A DNA stretch of 45,744 nucleotides from assembly GCA_029287455.1 (NCBI GenBank), contig JARFRB010000139.1:1-45744 (forward strand). The letters run 5' to 3'. Position 1 is the first letter of the stretch. Each line of letters starts with the position of its first letter. Made by a program: the position numbers and the translations under genes. Positions 1-8,071 of this stretch are shown piece after piece. This DNA comes from Pelagibius litoralis (lineage in GTDB: Bacteria > Pseudomonadota > Alphaproteobacteria > Kiloniellales > DSM-21159). A model generated the notes under the pieces. That model did no database searches. It was not told the DNA's origin and worked only from the letters and a program-made list of their open reading frames with translations.

Positions 1-24
1 GCGTCAGATGTGTATAAGAGACAG
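1..24 (+). other. Nextera sequencing adapter (transposon mosaic end)
   Basis: Bases 6-24 match the 19-bp Tn5/Nextera mosaic end, and bases 1-5 match the preceding part of the read-1 adapter. This is library-derived sequence left at the contig end and is not part of the genome. Confidence 0.96.
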
Positions 25-26
25 GT

Positions 27-98
27 ACTGACGGGCGCCACATAGCTGAGATCGCGCGTCAGGTGGGTGCAGCCCGCCGGGAAACGGCCGCCGAATGA
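27..98 (+). CDS. Possible 3' end of an upstream gene
   Basis: Directly after the adapter one frame is open for 23 codons and stops with TGA at 96-98. It reads TDGRHIAEIARQVGAARRE and ends shortly after; this is Ala/Arg-rich and helix-compatible, like the C-terminus of a real protein. The stretch is too short to identify, and the open frame could be chance. Confidence 0.3.
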   Translation, partial: TDGRHIAEIARQVGAARRETAAE

Positions 99-306
99 CG
101 GACCAAACCCGTCGAAACACCGTCTAACCGCGTTATGACCCTTTAGAGACCGTGAGTCCTCTGCAGGACGGGCCAAGTCTCCGAAGCGCAACGGTAACAC
201 GGGCGAGGTCGTAAAATCGTCCCGCGTTGCCTTCCATACTCGTCAAAACACGGTTTCCGGCGGTATGGTTTACGCATGCGGTGTTGACCTTGCGGGAGAT
301 GTTGAG

Positions 307-1590
307 ATGGCTTACGGGAACGGAGCGACACGCTTTAGCCGAAGTGCCCTGCCTCCACAGTTCTGCAATCTCGATCGCCTGCTGCATGCGCTGAAGGCCC
401 GTGATCTAGACGGTATCGTTGTCTCCCAGCCGCTGAACGTCTTCTATCTGACTTCCTTCAACGGCGTCGCGCACAAGTCGGATGAGCCGCGCCCCTACGC
501 TTGTATCCTCTCGCGGCACCACCCGGATCACCCAGTCTTGGTCATTGCGGAGTATTACCTCGGCAGCCTGCTCTCACAGCCGACCTGGGTCGAGGACGTG
601 CGCCCGGTGCGAGGTGTGATGCTGCCGATCCACCGGCCGCCTCGCGAGGATGAACTTGAACGGTTTATTCCGCGCGGCACCGAGAATATCGCCTGGATCG
701 ATGGTGCAAGAGGCCATTACGCCTTCGACCAGACAAGCGCGATCAAGAAGGCCTTGGCGGATCTCAAGCTCGACGCGGCCAAAGTCGCCTTCGACAATAT
801 GGCTGTCGGCTTCCGGCTCGGGCTTCAGGACATGACCGTCGTGGACGGCTACGACCCCATGATGTTCGCGCGCGCTGTCAAAACCAAAACCGAGCTCGGT
901 CTCCTGGAACGGTCGACGGCGCTCAACGAAGAGGCCATTCGTCGCACCATGTCGACCTGGGACAGAGGCGCCACTTGGCGGGACCTGAACAAGGCCTATG
1001 CCATGGTGGTCAGCGAACTGGGCGGCTTTGTGCGCGATCCGGGCGGCATGGTCTGGGGACACCCTCGCGGCAGCGACCCAGCGCTTATGCTGTCTAACTG
1101 CCTGGAGGACAACGAGATCACGCCCGGTACGCACGTCATGTTCGATTGTCATGGGACCCTTGATCTTTACTGCTGGGACGGAGGCAAAACCTGGGTGGTC
1201 GAAGGTGAACCTGAAGGCGCGGCCAAGCTCTACGCGACGGCAACCGGATATGTCGGCGAGATGCTGATTCGGGAGATGAAGCCGGGTGCGCGCGTGAGCG
1301 AACTACAGACCAAGGGCCGTGAAATCTACCGGAGGGAAGGGGTTCCAGACGCCGACGCGGCGCTGATTTTCTTTCATGGGCTAGGTCTCTCCCACATGGA
1401 CGTCGAGATCACGACGGCAGACGAAAAACGCAACACCGATTGGGTCTTGGAGGAAGACATGGTGGTCCCGGTGCATCTGCTTTACCCCGGCGGCGAACAC
1501 GAGCGCGTGTGGCTGGAGGAGGTTGTCCATGTAACCCGCGATGGCGGGCGCCCGCTCTTCTCTTGGGGTTTCGACGCGCTCATCCGGTAA
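307..1590 (+). CDS. M24 family metallopeptidase / creatinase-like protein
   Basis: This is a pita-bread-fold protein of the Xaa-Pro peptidase/creatinase superfamily, about 427 residues. An N-terminal creatinase-type domain (roughly residues 1-190) precedes the M24 domain. Visible metal-ligand positions are the Asp of FDCHG (about 280), the Asp of CWDGGKTW (11 residues later), the His of FFHGLGLSH (about 356) and the last Glu in WLEEVVHVT. The fifth ligand, normally Glu in a T-I-E-P-G motif, is His here (VPVHLLYPGG, about 389), so the metal site is altered and a creatinase-like, non-peptidase hydrolysis is possible. I chose the ATG at 307 because GGGAG lies 8 bases upstream; an in-frame ATG at 265 has no comparable ribosome site. 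Probably cytoplasmic; substrate unknown. Confidence 0.85.
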   Translation: MAYGNGATRFSRSALPPQFCNLDRLLHALKARDLDGIVVSQPLNVFYLTSFNGVAHKSDEPRPYACILSRHHPDHPVLVIAEYYLGSLLSQPTWVEDVRPVRGVMLPIHRPPREDELERFIPRGTENIAWIDGARGHYAFDQTSAIKKALADLKLDAAKVAFDNMAVGFRLGLQDMTVVDGYDPMMFARAVKTKTELGLLERSTALNEEAIRRTMSTWDRGATWRDLNKAYAMVVSELGGFVRDPGGMVWGHPRGSDPALMLSNCLEDNEITPGTHVMFDCHGTLDLYCWDGGKTWVVEGEPEGAAKLYATATGYVGEMLIREMKPGARVSELQTKGREIYRREGVPDADAALIFFHGLGLSHMDVEITTADEKRNTDWVLEEDMVVPVHLLYPGGEHERVWLEEVVHVTRDGGRPLFSWGFDALIR

Positions 1591-1663
1591 CTTTGGGGCG
1601 CCGCCGCTTGGCCTCGGCGGTTCGGGCGAAGGTAATGCCCTTCAGCGATTCGAGTTGCACAGG

Positions 1664-1688
1664 GAGCATCCCCCCAAGGCGGATGCTC
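1664..1688. other. Stem-loop, 8-bp perfect stem
   Basis: GAGCATCC and GGATGCTC form a perfect 8-bp inverted repeat around a 9-base loop, in the gap between the M24 gene and the MFS gene. No T-run follows, so it is either a weak terminator or an mRNA structure. Nothing else was seen in the gap. Confidence 0.35.
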
Positions 1689-1828
1689 GTGAGCATGGGG
1701 AAATTCATTAAATCCCAAAGTCGGTTAGGTCGAATGCATCGAAGCTGAAGAGATTTCCGTGGTATGTAGTTTTCATCCTGCACGGAAGCCGATCGCCGTG
1801 AGACGGAGAGGCGTATAGGGAGCCTCGC

Positions 1829-3433
1829 ATGTCGACGGACGATCCGGGAAAGGCACCCCACGAGAGTGGGACACGCTTAGTTTTCGCCATGACGGCGATC
1901 TGCATGGTTGTTGTCGGCTACAACACCACGGCTGTTGTCACCATACTGCCCAACCTCAGGACCGAATTCGACCTGACACCGGCCGAGATGCAATGGGTCA
2001 TGGCGGTCTATACGGTTGCCAGCGCCACCCTCGTTCCGATCCTTGGGCGTCTCGGTGACATCACGGGCAAGATGAGGGTCTTCTTCTTCGGCATGGTGGT
2101 CTTCGCGCTTGGTTCCTTCGCGGCGATCGTGGCGCCGAACTCTGAGGTCTTGCTTCTGGGTCGGGGTGGGCAAGGTGCAGGCGCGGCGGCTCTCTTCGGA
2201 ACTTCCCTCTCCGTGCTTAGCGCGGCCACGCCGGAATCGCAGAGAACCAAGGTCGTGGGTGCTTGGGGCGCCATGGTTGGCCTCGCCATCAGCCTTGGCC
2301 CGATCGTCGGCGGAGCGTTCAACGACTTCCTGAATTGGCGCGGGATCTTCGTCACGGACATCGTGTTGCTCAGCATCGCGTTCTTGATCGGCCTGAACGT
2401 CAACAAGCGCGGTTACGTGCCAGAACACCGCTTGCCTGGCGCAAAACTGGATTATGCCAGCGCGATCGCCCTTCTTCTGTTCCTGGGGCCACTTTCATTC
2501 GCATTGAGTAACGCTCAGAGCGCGGGGTGGGGCAGTCCGTCGACCCTGGTGCCAATGGTCGTTGCCGTACTCGCCGCCATCGCGCTGTCCGTCACGGCGC
2601 GTCGATCCGACGATCCGCTGATAGAGCTGCGCTACTTTCGCCATCCGCGCTACTTGATGGCGGCCATTGGGATGTTCGTCGCCGGTTTCGCATTGTTCGG
2701 CTTTTTCGTGTTCTTCAATGTCTTCGTGCAATCGCCCGACGCACTCGGCATGTCGGCAATCGAAGCCGGCGCGGCCGTACTTCCGCTCAGCGCTGTGATG
2801 TTCGCGCTATCGGTGACCGCGCCGCGTTTCCTGGCACCCGTTAGCTTCCATTGGCCGATAAGCATCGGCATGGCCGCTCTGGCGACAGGTTTCTTGCTGC
2901 TGTCCTGGACGAACAACACGACCGCTTATAGCGAGATTTGGTGGAAGCTGATCTTCCTTGGAATCGGCATGGGGCTGACATTCTCCCTCTTGCCGCGCCT
3001 TGGACTGCGATTGCTGCCGGAGGAGCATACGGGGCAGGGTTCGGGCGTCATCAACACTTTTCTCTATTTCGGTGCCACGCTGGGCTCGGTGGTGGGCGGC
3101 GTCGCCCAGGCCTTCACTTTCCGTAGCGGCTTGTCCGAGGTGATCGCTGCTCTGCCAGCCGGTTCGAGCCAGCGCAAGGACTTGCTGCATACCCTGGCGC
3201 ATGGAGCGCCAAGCGCGGTGCGGCACCTGCTGGCTGGGCTCGATCCCTCGGCGAGCACGGCGCTAGCGGGCGCTCTGCGGGACCTGCAAGACAATGCATT
3301 CGACAACACGATGCTGGTTGCCGCGGTCGTCTCCGCAATCGGTTTGCTGTTGGCGCTATGGCTTCTGCGAGGCCCAATCCCTCCGCTGCATAGCGCGGCC
3401 GCTTTGGCAAAGTCGAGAACGCGTGGCACTTAG
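1829..3433 (+). CDS. DHA2-type MFS multidrug transporter (EmrB/QacA-like)
   Basis: An inner-membrane proton-coupled exporter of the 14-helix major facilitator group, 534 residues, the usual size for DHA2. The sequence is a succession of hydrophobic helices. MFS loop signatures are visible: GRLGDITGKMRVF between helices 2 and 3 (motif A) and a Gly-rich motif-C-like stretch (GLAISLGPIVGGAFND). The long loop near residues 450-490 (LPAGSSQRKDLLHTL) before the last helix is also typical of DHA2. AGGGAG lies 6 bases before the ATG. Substrate cannot be told. It sits upstream of the proton ATPase on the same strand, but about 140 bases away, so it is probably a separate transcript. Confidence 0.9.
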   Translation: MSTDDPGKAPHESGTRLVFAMTAICMVVVGYNTTAVVTILPNLRTEFDLTPAEMQWVMAVYTVASATLVPILGRLGDITGKMRVFFFGMVVFALGSFAAIVAPNSEVLLLGRGGQGAGAAALFGTSLSVLSAATPESQRTKVVGAWGAMVGLAISLGPIVGGAFNDFLNWRGIFVTDIVLLSIAFLIGLNVNKRGYVPEHRLPGAKLDYASAIALLLFLGPLSFALSNAQSAGWGSPSTLVPMVVAVLAAIALSVTARRSDDPLIELRYFRHPRYLMAAIGMFVAGFALFGFFVFFNVFVQSPDALGMSAIEAGAAVLPLSAVMFALSVTAPRFLAPVSFHWPISIGMAALATGFLLLSWTNNTTAYSEIWWKLIFLGIGMGLTFSLLPRLGLRLLPEEHTGQGSGVINTFLYFGATLGSVVGGVAQAFTFRSGLSEVIAALPAGSSQRKDLLHTLAHGAPSAVRHLLAGLDPSASTALAGALRDLQDNAFDNTMLVAAVVSAIGLLLALWLLRGPIPPLHSAAALAKSRTRGT

Positions 3434-3575
3434 CGGCGGTAGTGACCCCGCCGCGAGGTTGTCCGCTCGATCTCGAACGCCTGAGCAGATCGCCCAAAGC
3501 CACCCCGGAGCCAAGATGAGGCCCAAGCATTTGCGATGGAATGCGAGGATATGCTGAAATTCCTGTCTGCGGCAG

Positions 3576-6242
3576 ATGCCGCGCAAGATGCGCCTGCAAG
3601 ATTGGGGGGTGGAATTGGCAAAGGACAGAGGCTCCGTGGCGAGTGACGCAACCAAGTCAGGCGCCACGGAGACGTCAACGCCCCAATCGTCCAGCGCAGG
3701 GACGGCCGGGCATGACCTTGAGAAAGCACCGGTCAACGAGGTCTTCAAGGCTCTTGGGACCACGGCGAAGGGGCTCTCCTCCAAAGAAGCGACGGCGCGT
3801 CTCGGCTCTTATGGCCGCAACGAGTTGACAGCCAAGCAGGCGAGCAACCTTCAGAAATTCCTCCGGTACTTTTGGGGGCCCATTCCGTGGATGATCGAGG
3901 GGGCGGCCGGTCTCTCGGCCCTGATAGGGCATTGGGCTGATTTCGCGATCATCATGGTGCTCTTGATCTACAACGCTATTTCCGGGTTTTGGCAGGAGCG
4001 CAAAGCGGCCGACGCACTTGCCGCGCTCAAGGCCGGTATGGCCCCGAAAGCCGAGGTCCTGAGGGATGGAAAATATGTCTCCTTGGACGCTGGCGACGTG
4101 GTCCCGGGCGACGTCATCCGGGTTGCTCTAGGGGAGGTCGTGCCCGCCGACGTGCGTTTCCTCGAGGGCGATTACGTCAGCATCGATCAATCCGCCCTAA
4201 CGGGAGAATCCTTGCCTGTCAGCAAGGGGCCCGGGGACGTCGGGTACTCGGGCAGCATCGCGAAGCAAGGCCAGATGACCGCTGTCGTGATTGCCACGGG
4301 CAACCGGACATTCTTCGGCCGGACCGCCAGCCTGGTGGCGGCGGCGGGGCGTGGTGCGTCTCACTCCCAGAAGGCGGTGGCGCGGGTTGGCGACTTCCTG
4401 ATCGTCCTCTCCGTCCTTCTTGCGACGCTCCTCGTGGGCTTCGAGCTCTACCGGCATCTCGTGGTGAAAGACGATTGGGCCTGGTCCGAGTTCATCGAAA
4501 TCCTGCGCATGGTTCTGGTTTTGATGATCGCCTCGATCCCGGTCGCGATGCCTACGGTGATCACCGTGACCAACGCGCTTGGCGCCTTGGCCTTGTCCCG
4601 CCGCAAGGCGATCGTTGCGAGGTTGGAGGCAATCGAGGAATTGGCTGGTGTCGATGTCCTCTGCTCCGACAAAACCGGAACCCTCACGAAGAATCAATTG
4701 ACCCTCGGCGATCCCATTCTTTTCGGCGCGAAGGACAAGGCATCCCTGATCCTGGCTGGTGCCTTGGCGTCCCAGAAAGATACCGACGACTCGATCGACC
4801 GTGCCGTCTTGGCGGGCTTGCCGAAGTCGGAGGATCTGACCGCGTACAAACAGGATAAGTTCGTTCCGTTTGATCCCGTTGGCAAACGATCCGAAGCCGA
4901 GGTTACTGACGCAAGCGGCAAGCGCCGCCGCTACACGAAGGGCGCACCGGAAGTCGTGATCGATCTTTGCGACCTCGACAGCGCGACAAAAAGCAAGGCC
5001 GAGCAATCCGTCGCGACCCTTGCCGCCAGGGGTCTGCGCGCGCTTGGCGTCGCGATTTCGGACGACGATGGCAAGACCTGGGCCTTTCAAGGCATCCTTT
5101 CCATGCTCGACCCGCCGCGTGACGACTCCAAGCAAACCATTCAGAGCGCGATCCAGCACGGGTTGAAGGTCAAGATGGTGACCGGGGACGACGTGGCCAT
5201 CGGAAGCGAGATTTCTGGGCAGTTGGGAATGGGCAAGCACTTATTGCCCGCCTCGGACGTGTTCACCAAGGGAATGGACATGAGCCATCTTCCCGAAGCT
5301 GTCTCGGAAAAGGTCGAGGCGGCCGACGGCTTTGCGCGGGTGTTCCCCGAGCACAAGTATGGAATCGTTAAGGCGTTGCAGGACAGGGGGCACGTCGTCG
5401 CCATGACCGGTGACGGGGTCAATGACGCGCCGGCGCTCAAGCAAGCGGACTGCGGGATTGCTGTTAGCGGCGCAACCGATGCCGCCCGCGCGGCCGCGGC
5501 ACTGATCCTGACCGCGCCCGGCCTGTCCACAATCATAGAGGCGATCGACGAGGCCCGGCGCATCTTCGAGCGCATCATAAACTACGTGCTGTTCCGCGTT
5601 TCGATGACTCTGGACATTATGTTCGTGGTCGTGCTGGCGACCATTCTGCTCGGCTTTTCCCCGCTGACTCCTGTCATGATCATCATGCTCGCCCTCCTGG
5701 ACGACGTGCCGATCATGACGATCGCCTATGACAACACCTTACTGCCGAAATCCCCTGTGCGCTGGAACATGCGCCGCTTGCTCTTCGGCGCCAGCCTGAT
5801 GGGCCTTCTCTCCGCGGCGCAAACCTTCGGGCTGCTGCTGATCGGAACCGCGTGGATGAAGACACCGGAGTGGCAAGCTTGGATCCCCCTCGACCAATCC
5901 CAGATACAAACCGTCGTGTTCTTGCAGCTTGTCGCAGGGGGGCATCTCTTGCTCTTCGTGCTCCGGTCCCGGGGCGCTTTCTATGAACGGCCTTGGCCCG
6001 CCAAACCGCTCTTCCTCGCCATCGTTGGCACGCAAATCCTCACCGTCTTGATCTGCGGCTTCGGATGGTTTGTTTCCGCCATACCCTGGACGATCATCGC
6101 GATGGTTTGGCTCTACATGCTGGTCTGGATGTTCGCGCTCGATTTCGCGAAACGCGACGTCTATCGTAGGACTGAGAGCGAGGGGCACCCGCTTCCTCAT
6201 TGGTACCAGCAGTTCTTGCAACACCGGAGGGCGGGTGGCTGA
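3576..6242 (+). CDS. Plasma-membrane proton-efflux P-type ATPase (P3A)
   Basis: An ATP-driven proton exporter of the plant/fungal PMA type, 888 residues. Seen in order: N-terminal cation-ATPase domain, actuator TGES (about 209), transmembrane PVAMPTV, phosphorylation site CSDKTGTLTKNQ (Asp about 365), nucleotide-site KGAPEVV, and hinge MTGDGVNDAPALKQAD (about 610), followed by the C-terminal helices. The intramembrane PVAMP and the loop lengths fit P3A pumps and not calcium or metal pumps. The start is uncertain: the ATG at 3576 has a poor ribosome site, while an in-frame GTG at 3636 has AAGGA 10 bases upstream and would remove 20 residues. Its stop overlaps the start of the SulP gene, so the two are probably co-translated: the pump makes proton-motive force and the partner moves an anion. 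Confidence 0.93.
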   Translation: MPRKMRLQDWGVELAKDRGSVASDATKSGATETSTPQSSSAGTAGHDLEKAPVNEVFKALGTTAKGLSSKEATARLGSYGRNELTAKQASNLQKFLRYFWGPIPWMIEGAAGLSALIGHWADFAIIMVLLIYNAISGFWQERKAADALAALKAGMAPKAEVLRDGKYVSLDAGDVVPGDVIRVALGEVVPADVRFLEGDYVSIDQSALTGESLPVSKGPGDVGYSGSIAKQGQMTAVVIATGNRTFFGRTASLVAAAGRGASHSQKAVARVGDFLIVLSVLLATLLVGFELYRHLVVKDDWAWSEFIEILRMVLVLMIASIPVAMPTVITVTNALGALALSRRKAIVARLEAIEELAGVDVLCSDKTGTLTKNQLTLGDPILFGAKDKASLILAGALASQKDTDDSIDRAVLAGLPKSEDLTAYKQDKFVPFDPVGKRSEAEVTDASGKRRRYTKGAPEVVIDLCDLDSATKSKAEQSVATLAARGLRALGVAISDDDGKTWAFQGILSMLDPPRDDSKQTIQSAIQHGLKVKMVTGDDVAIGSEISGQLGMGKHLLPASDVFTKGMDMSHLPEAVSEKVEAADGFARVFPEHKYGIVKALQDRGHVVAMTGDGVNDAPALKQADCGIAVSGATDAARAAAALILTAPGLSTIIEAIDEARRIFERIINYVLFRVSMTLDIMFVVVLATILLGFSPLTPVMIIMLALLDDVPIMTIAYDNTLLPKSPVRWNMRRLLFGASLMGLLSAAQTFGLLLIGTAWMKTPEWQAWIPLDQSQIQTVVFLQLVAGGHLLLFVLRSRGAFYERPWPAKPLFLAIVGTQILTVLICGFGWFVSAIPWTIIAMVWLYMLVWMFALDFAKRDVYRRTESEGHPLPHWYQQFLQHRRAGG

Positions 6243-7992
6243 TCCGGCACCCTCTAAACGCCCGGATGATGCCGGGCGGGCAGGGTGGCGCTTTCCCATC
6301 CTGAAAGGCATTTTGCCTCTTGGTGCCGCGCGGTTTTCCTCTGAAATCCTCGCCGGCGCCACCCTTGCCAGTCTCGCCATCCCAGAGGTTATGGGATACA
6401 CGGAGATCGCAGGCACACCGGTGATCACCGGCCTCTACACCCTTCTGATTCCCATGGCTCTATTCGCGCTCCTTGGGGCGTCGCGTCACCTCGTGGTGGG
6501 TGCGGACTCGGCGACAGCGGCAATTCTCGCGGGCGGCTTGGCCGGCATGGCCACGACGGCGTCGCCGGAGTACGTTGGCCTCGCGGGGCTCTTGGCCATG
6601 ATGGCGGCTGCTTTGCTCTTCGTCGCGCGGGCCATCCGTCTCGGATTCCTAGCGGATTTCCTATCCCGTACCGTTCTGATCGGCTTTTTGACCGGCGTCG
6701 GTATACAGGTCGCCATCGGCCAGATCGGCGGCATGCTGGGAATCTCGGGAGGTGGCCATGAAACTCTTGAAAAACTCGCGCATACTGTCTCCAACCTGGA
6801 CCGTTTCAGTCTTCCCGCCCTAGCGGTCTCGCTTGGGGTGTTGCTGGTTGTTTTGGGGGCAAGGCGCCTGTCGCCGAGGATACCGGGCCCCTTGATCGCG
6901 GTCATGGGCGCGATCGCCGCCAACTGGTACTTCGATTTGGAAAGCCAAGGCCTGAAGGTTCTGGGCGAGGTTCCAAGCGGGCTGCCCGAGATCGCGCTGC
7001 CAAAGGTGGATTGGAGCCTATCGCTTCTTTCCGGCCTTCTTCCGACAGCCTTCTCCATCTTTTTGGTAATCCTGGCGCAGAGCGCGGCGACGTCGCGCGC
7101 TTACGCGGCCCGCTACAACGAACGCTCCGATGAGAACCAAGATCTGGTTGGACTAGGAGCGGCCAATCTAGGTGCTGCCTTCTGCGGTTCCTTCGTTGTC
7201 AACGGCAGCCCAACCAAGACCGAGATGGTCGATAGCGCGGGCGGAAGAACGCAGCTCGCTCAAATCACCACCTGTACCATCGTTCTGGCGGTTTTGCTCT
7301 TCGCCACAGGACCTTTGGCCTATCTGCCGAACGCTGTGCTCTCCGTCATTGTTTTTCTGATCGGGCTAAAGCTGATTGACGTCGAGGGCATGCGAAAGGT
7401 CTTCGTGCAAGCCAGGTCTGAGTTTTGGGTCGCGTCGATTACCGCCGCCGCCGTGGTCCTCGTCGGCGTGGAGCAGGGCATTTTGCTGGCGGTCGCTCTA
7501 TCCTTGATCGATCATACCCGCAGGGGATACCGCGCCAGGAACTCCGTGGTCGTTGCCAACGAAACTGGCGGCTGGCGGGCCAGACCGGTGAAAGATCCGG
7601 GAGAATACCTTCCCGGGTTGATCGTCTATCGCTTCTCGCACAGCCTCTACTACGCCAATGCCCGGCAGTTCTCCGACGAGGTCGAAACCCTTGTTGCCCA
7701 AGCGCCAAAGCCGCTGCGTTGGTTCTGCGTGGATGCAGCGGCAATTGCCGACATCGATTTCTCGGCGGCGCAGGTCCTTAGAACGACAATCTCTCGTCTT
7801 TCGGATCAAGGAATCCGCGTGGTGTTCGTCATGGTCACGGCTCACGTGCACAAGGAACTCGATCGCTATGGAATCCCCGGCATGATCGGCCCGGATGCCT
7901 TCTTTTCGTCCGGCGACGACCTCATCGACGCCTTCAAGGCCTCCGCCCAATCAGATGCCGGAGACTCTCCCTCGCCCGACACCTCCGGCTAG
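6235..7992 (+). CDS. SulP family anion transporter with STAS domain
   Basis: Inner-membrane anion transporter of the SulP/SLC26 family (sulfate, bicarbonate or other anions), about 585 residues. The first about 440 residues are the hydrophobic core, with the early motif IPEVMGYTEIAGTPVITGLY that marks the family. A cytoplasmic STAS domain follows from about residue 462 (IVYRFSHSLYYANARQF through DIDFSAAQVLRTTI). I place the start at GTG 6235 because GGAGG lies 4 bases upstream and it overlaps the ATPase stop by 8 bases; an ATG at 6070 would bury far more of the ATPase gene. Coupling to a proton pump suggests proton-driven anion import or pH/bicarbonate handling. The substrate cannot be read from sequence. 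Confidence 0.9.
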   Translation: MADPAPSKRPDDAGRAGWRFPILKGILPLGAARFSSEILAGATLASLAIPEVMGYTEIAGTPVITGLYTLLIPMALFALLGASRHLVVGADSATAAILAGGLAGMATTASPEYVGLAGLLAMMAAALLFVARAIRLGFLADFLSRTVLIGFLTGVGIQVAIGQIGGMLGISGGGHETLEKLAHTVSNLDRFSLPALAVSLGVLLVVLGARRLSPRIPGPLIAVMGAIAANWYFDLESQGLKVLGEVPSGLPEIALPKVDWSLSLLSGLLPTAFSIFLVILAQSAATSRAYAARYNERSDENQDLVGLGAANLGAAFCGSFVVNGSPTKTEMVDSAGGRTQLAQITTCTIVLAVLLFATGPLAYLPNAVLSVIVFLIGLKLIDVEGMRKVFVQARSEFWVASITAAAVVLVGVEQGILLAVALSLIDHTRRGYRARNSVVVANETGGWRARPVKDPGEYLPGLIVYRFSHSLYYANARQFSDEVETLVAQAPKPLRWFCVDAAAIADIDFSAAQVLRTTISRLSDQGIRVVFVMVTAHVHKELDRYGIPGMIGPDAFFSSGDDLIDAFKASAQSDAGDSPSPDTSG

Positions 7993-8071
7993 ACCGGCGT
8001 CCTAGCTTTCGTATTGCACTATCGGGCCAAACCGGCCTGCGCGGCAGTTCGCCCGATCTCACATTCTCGAA

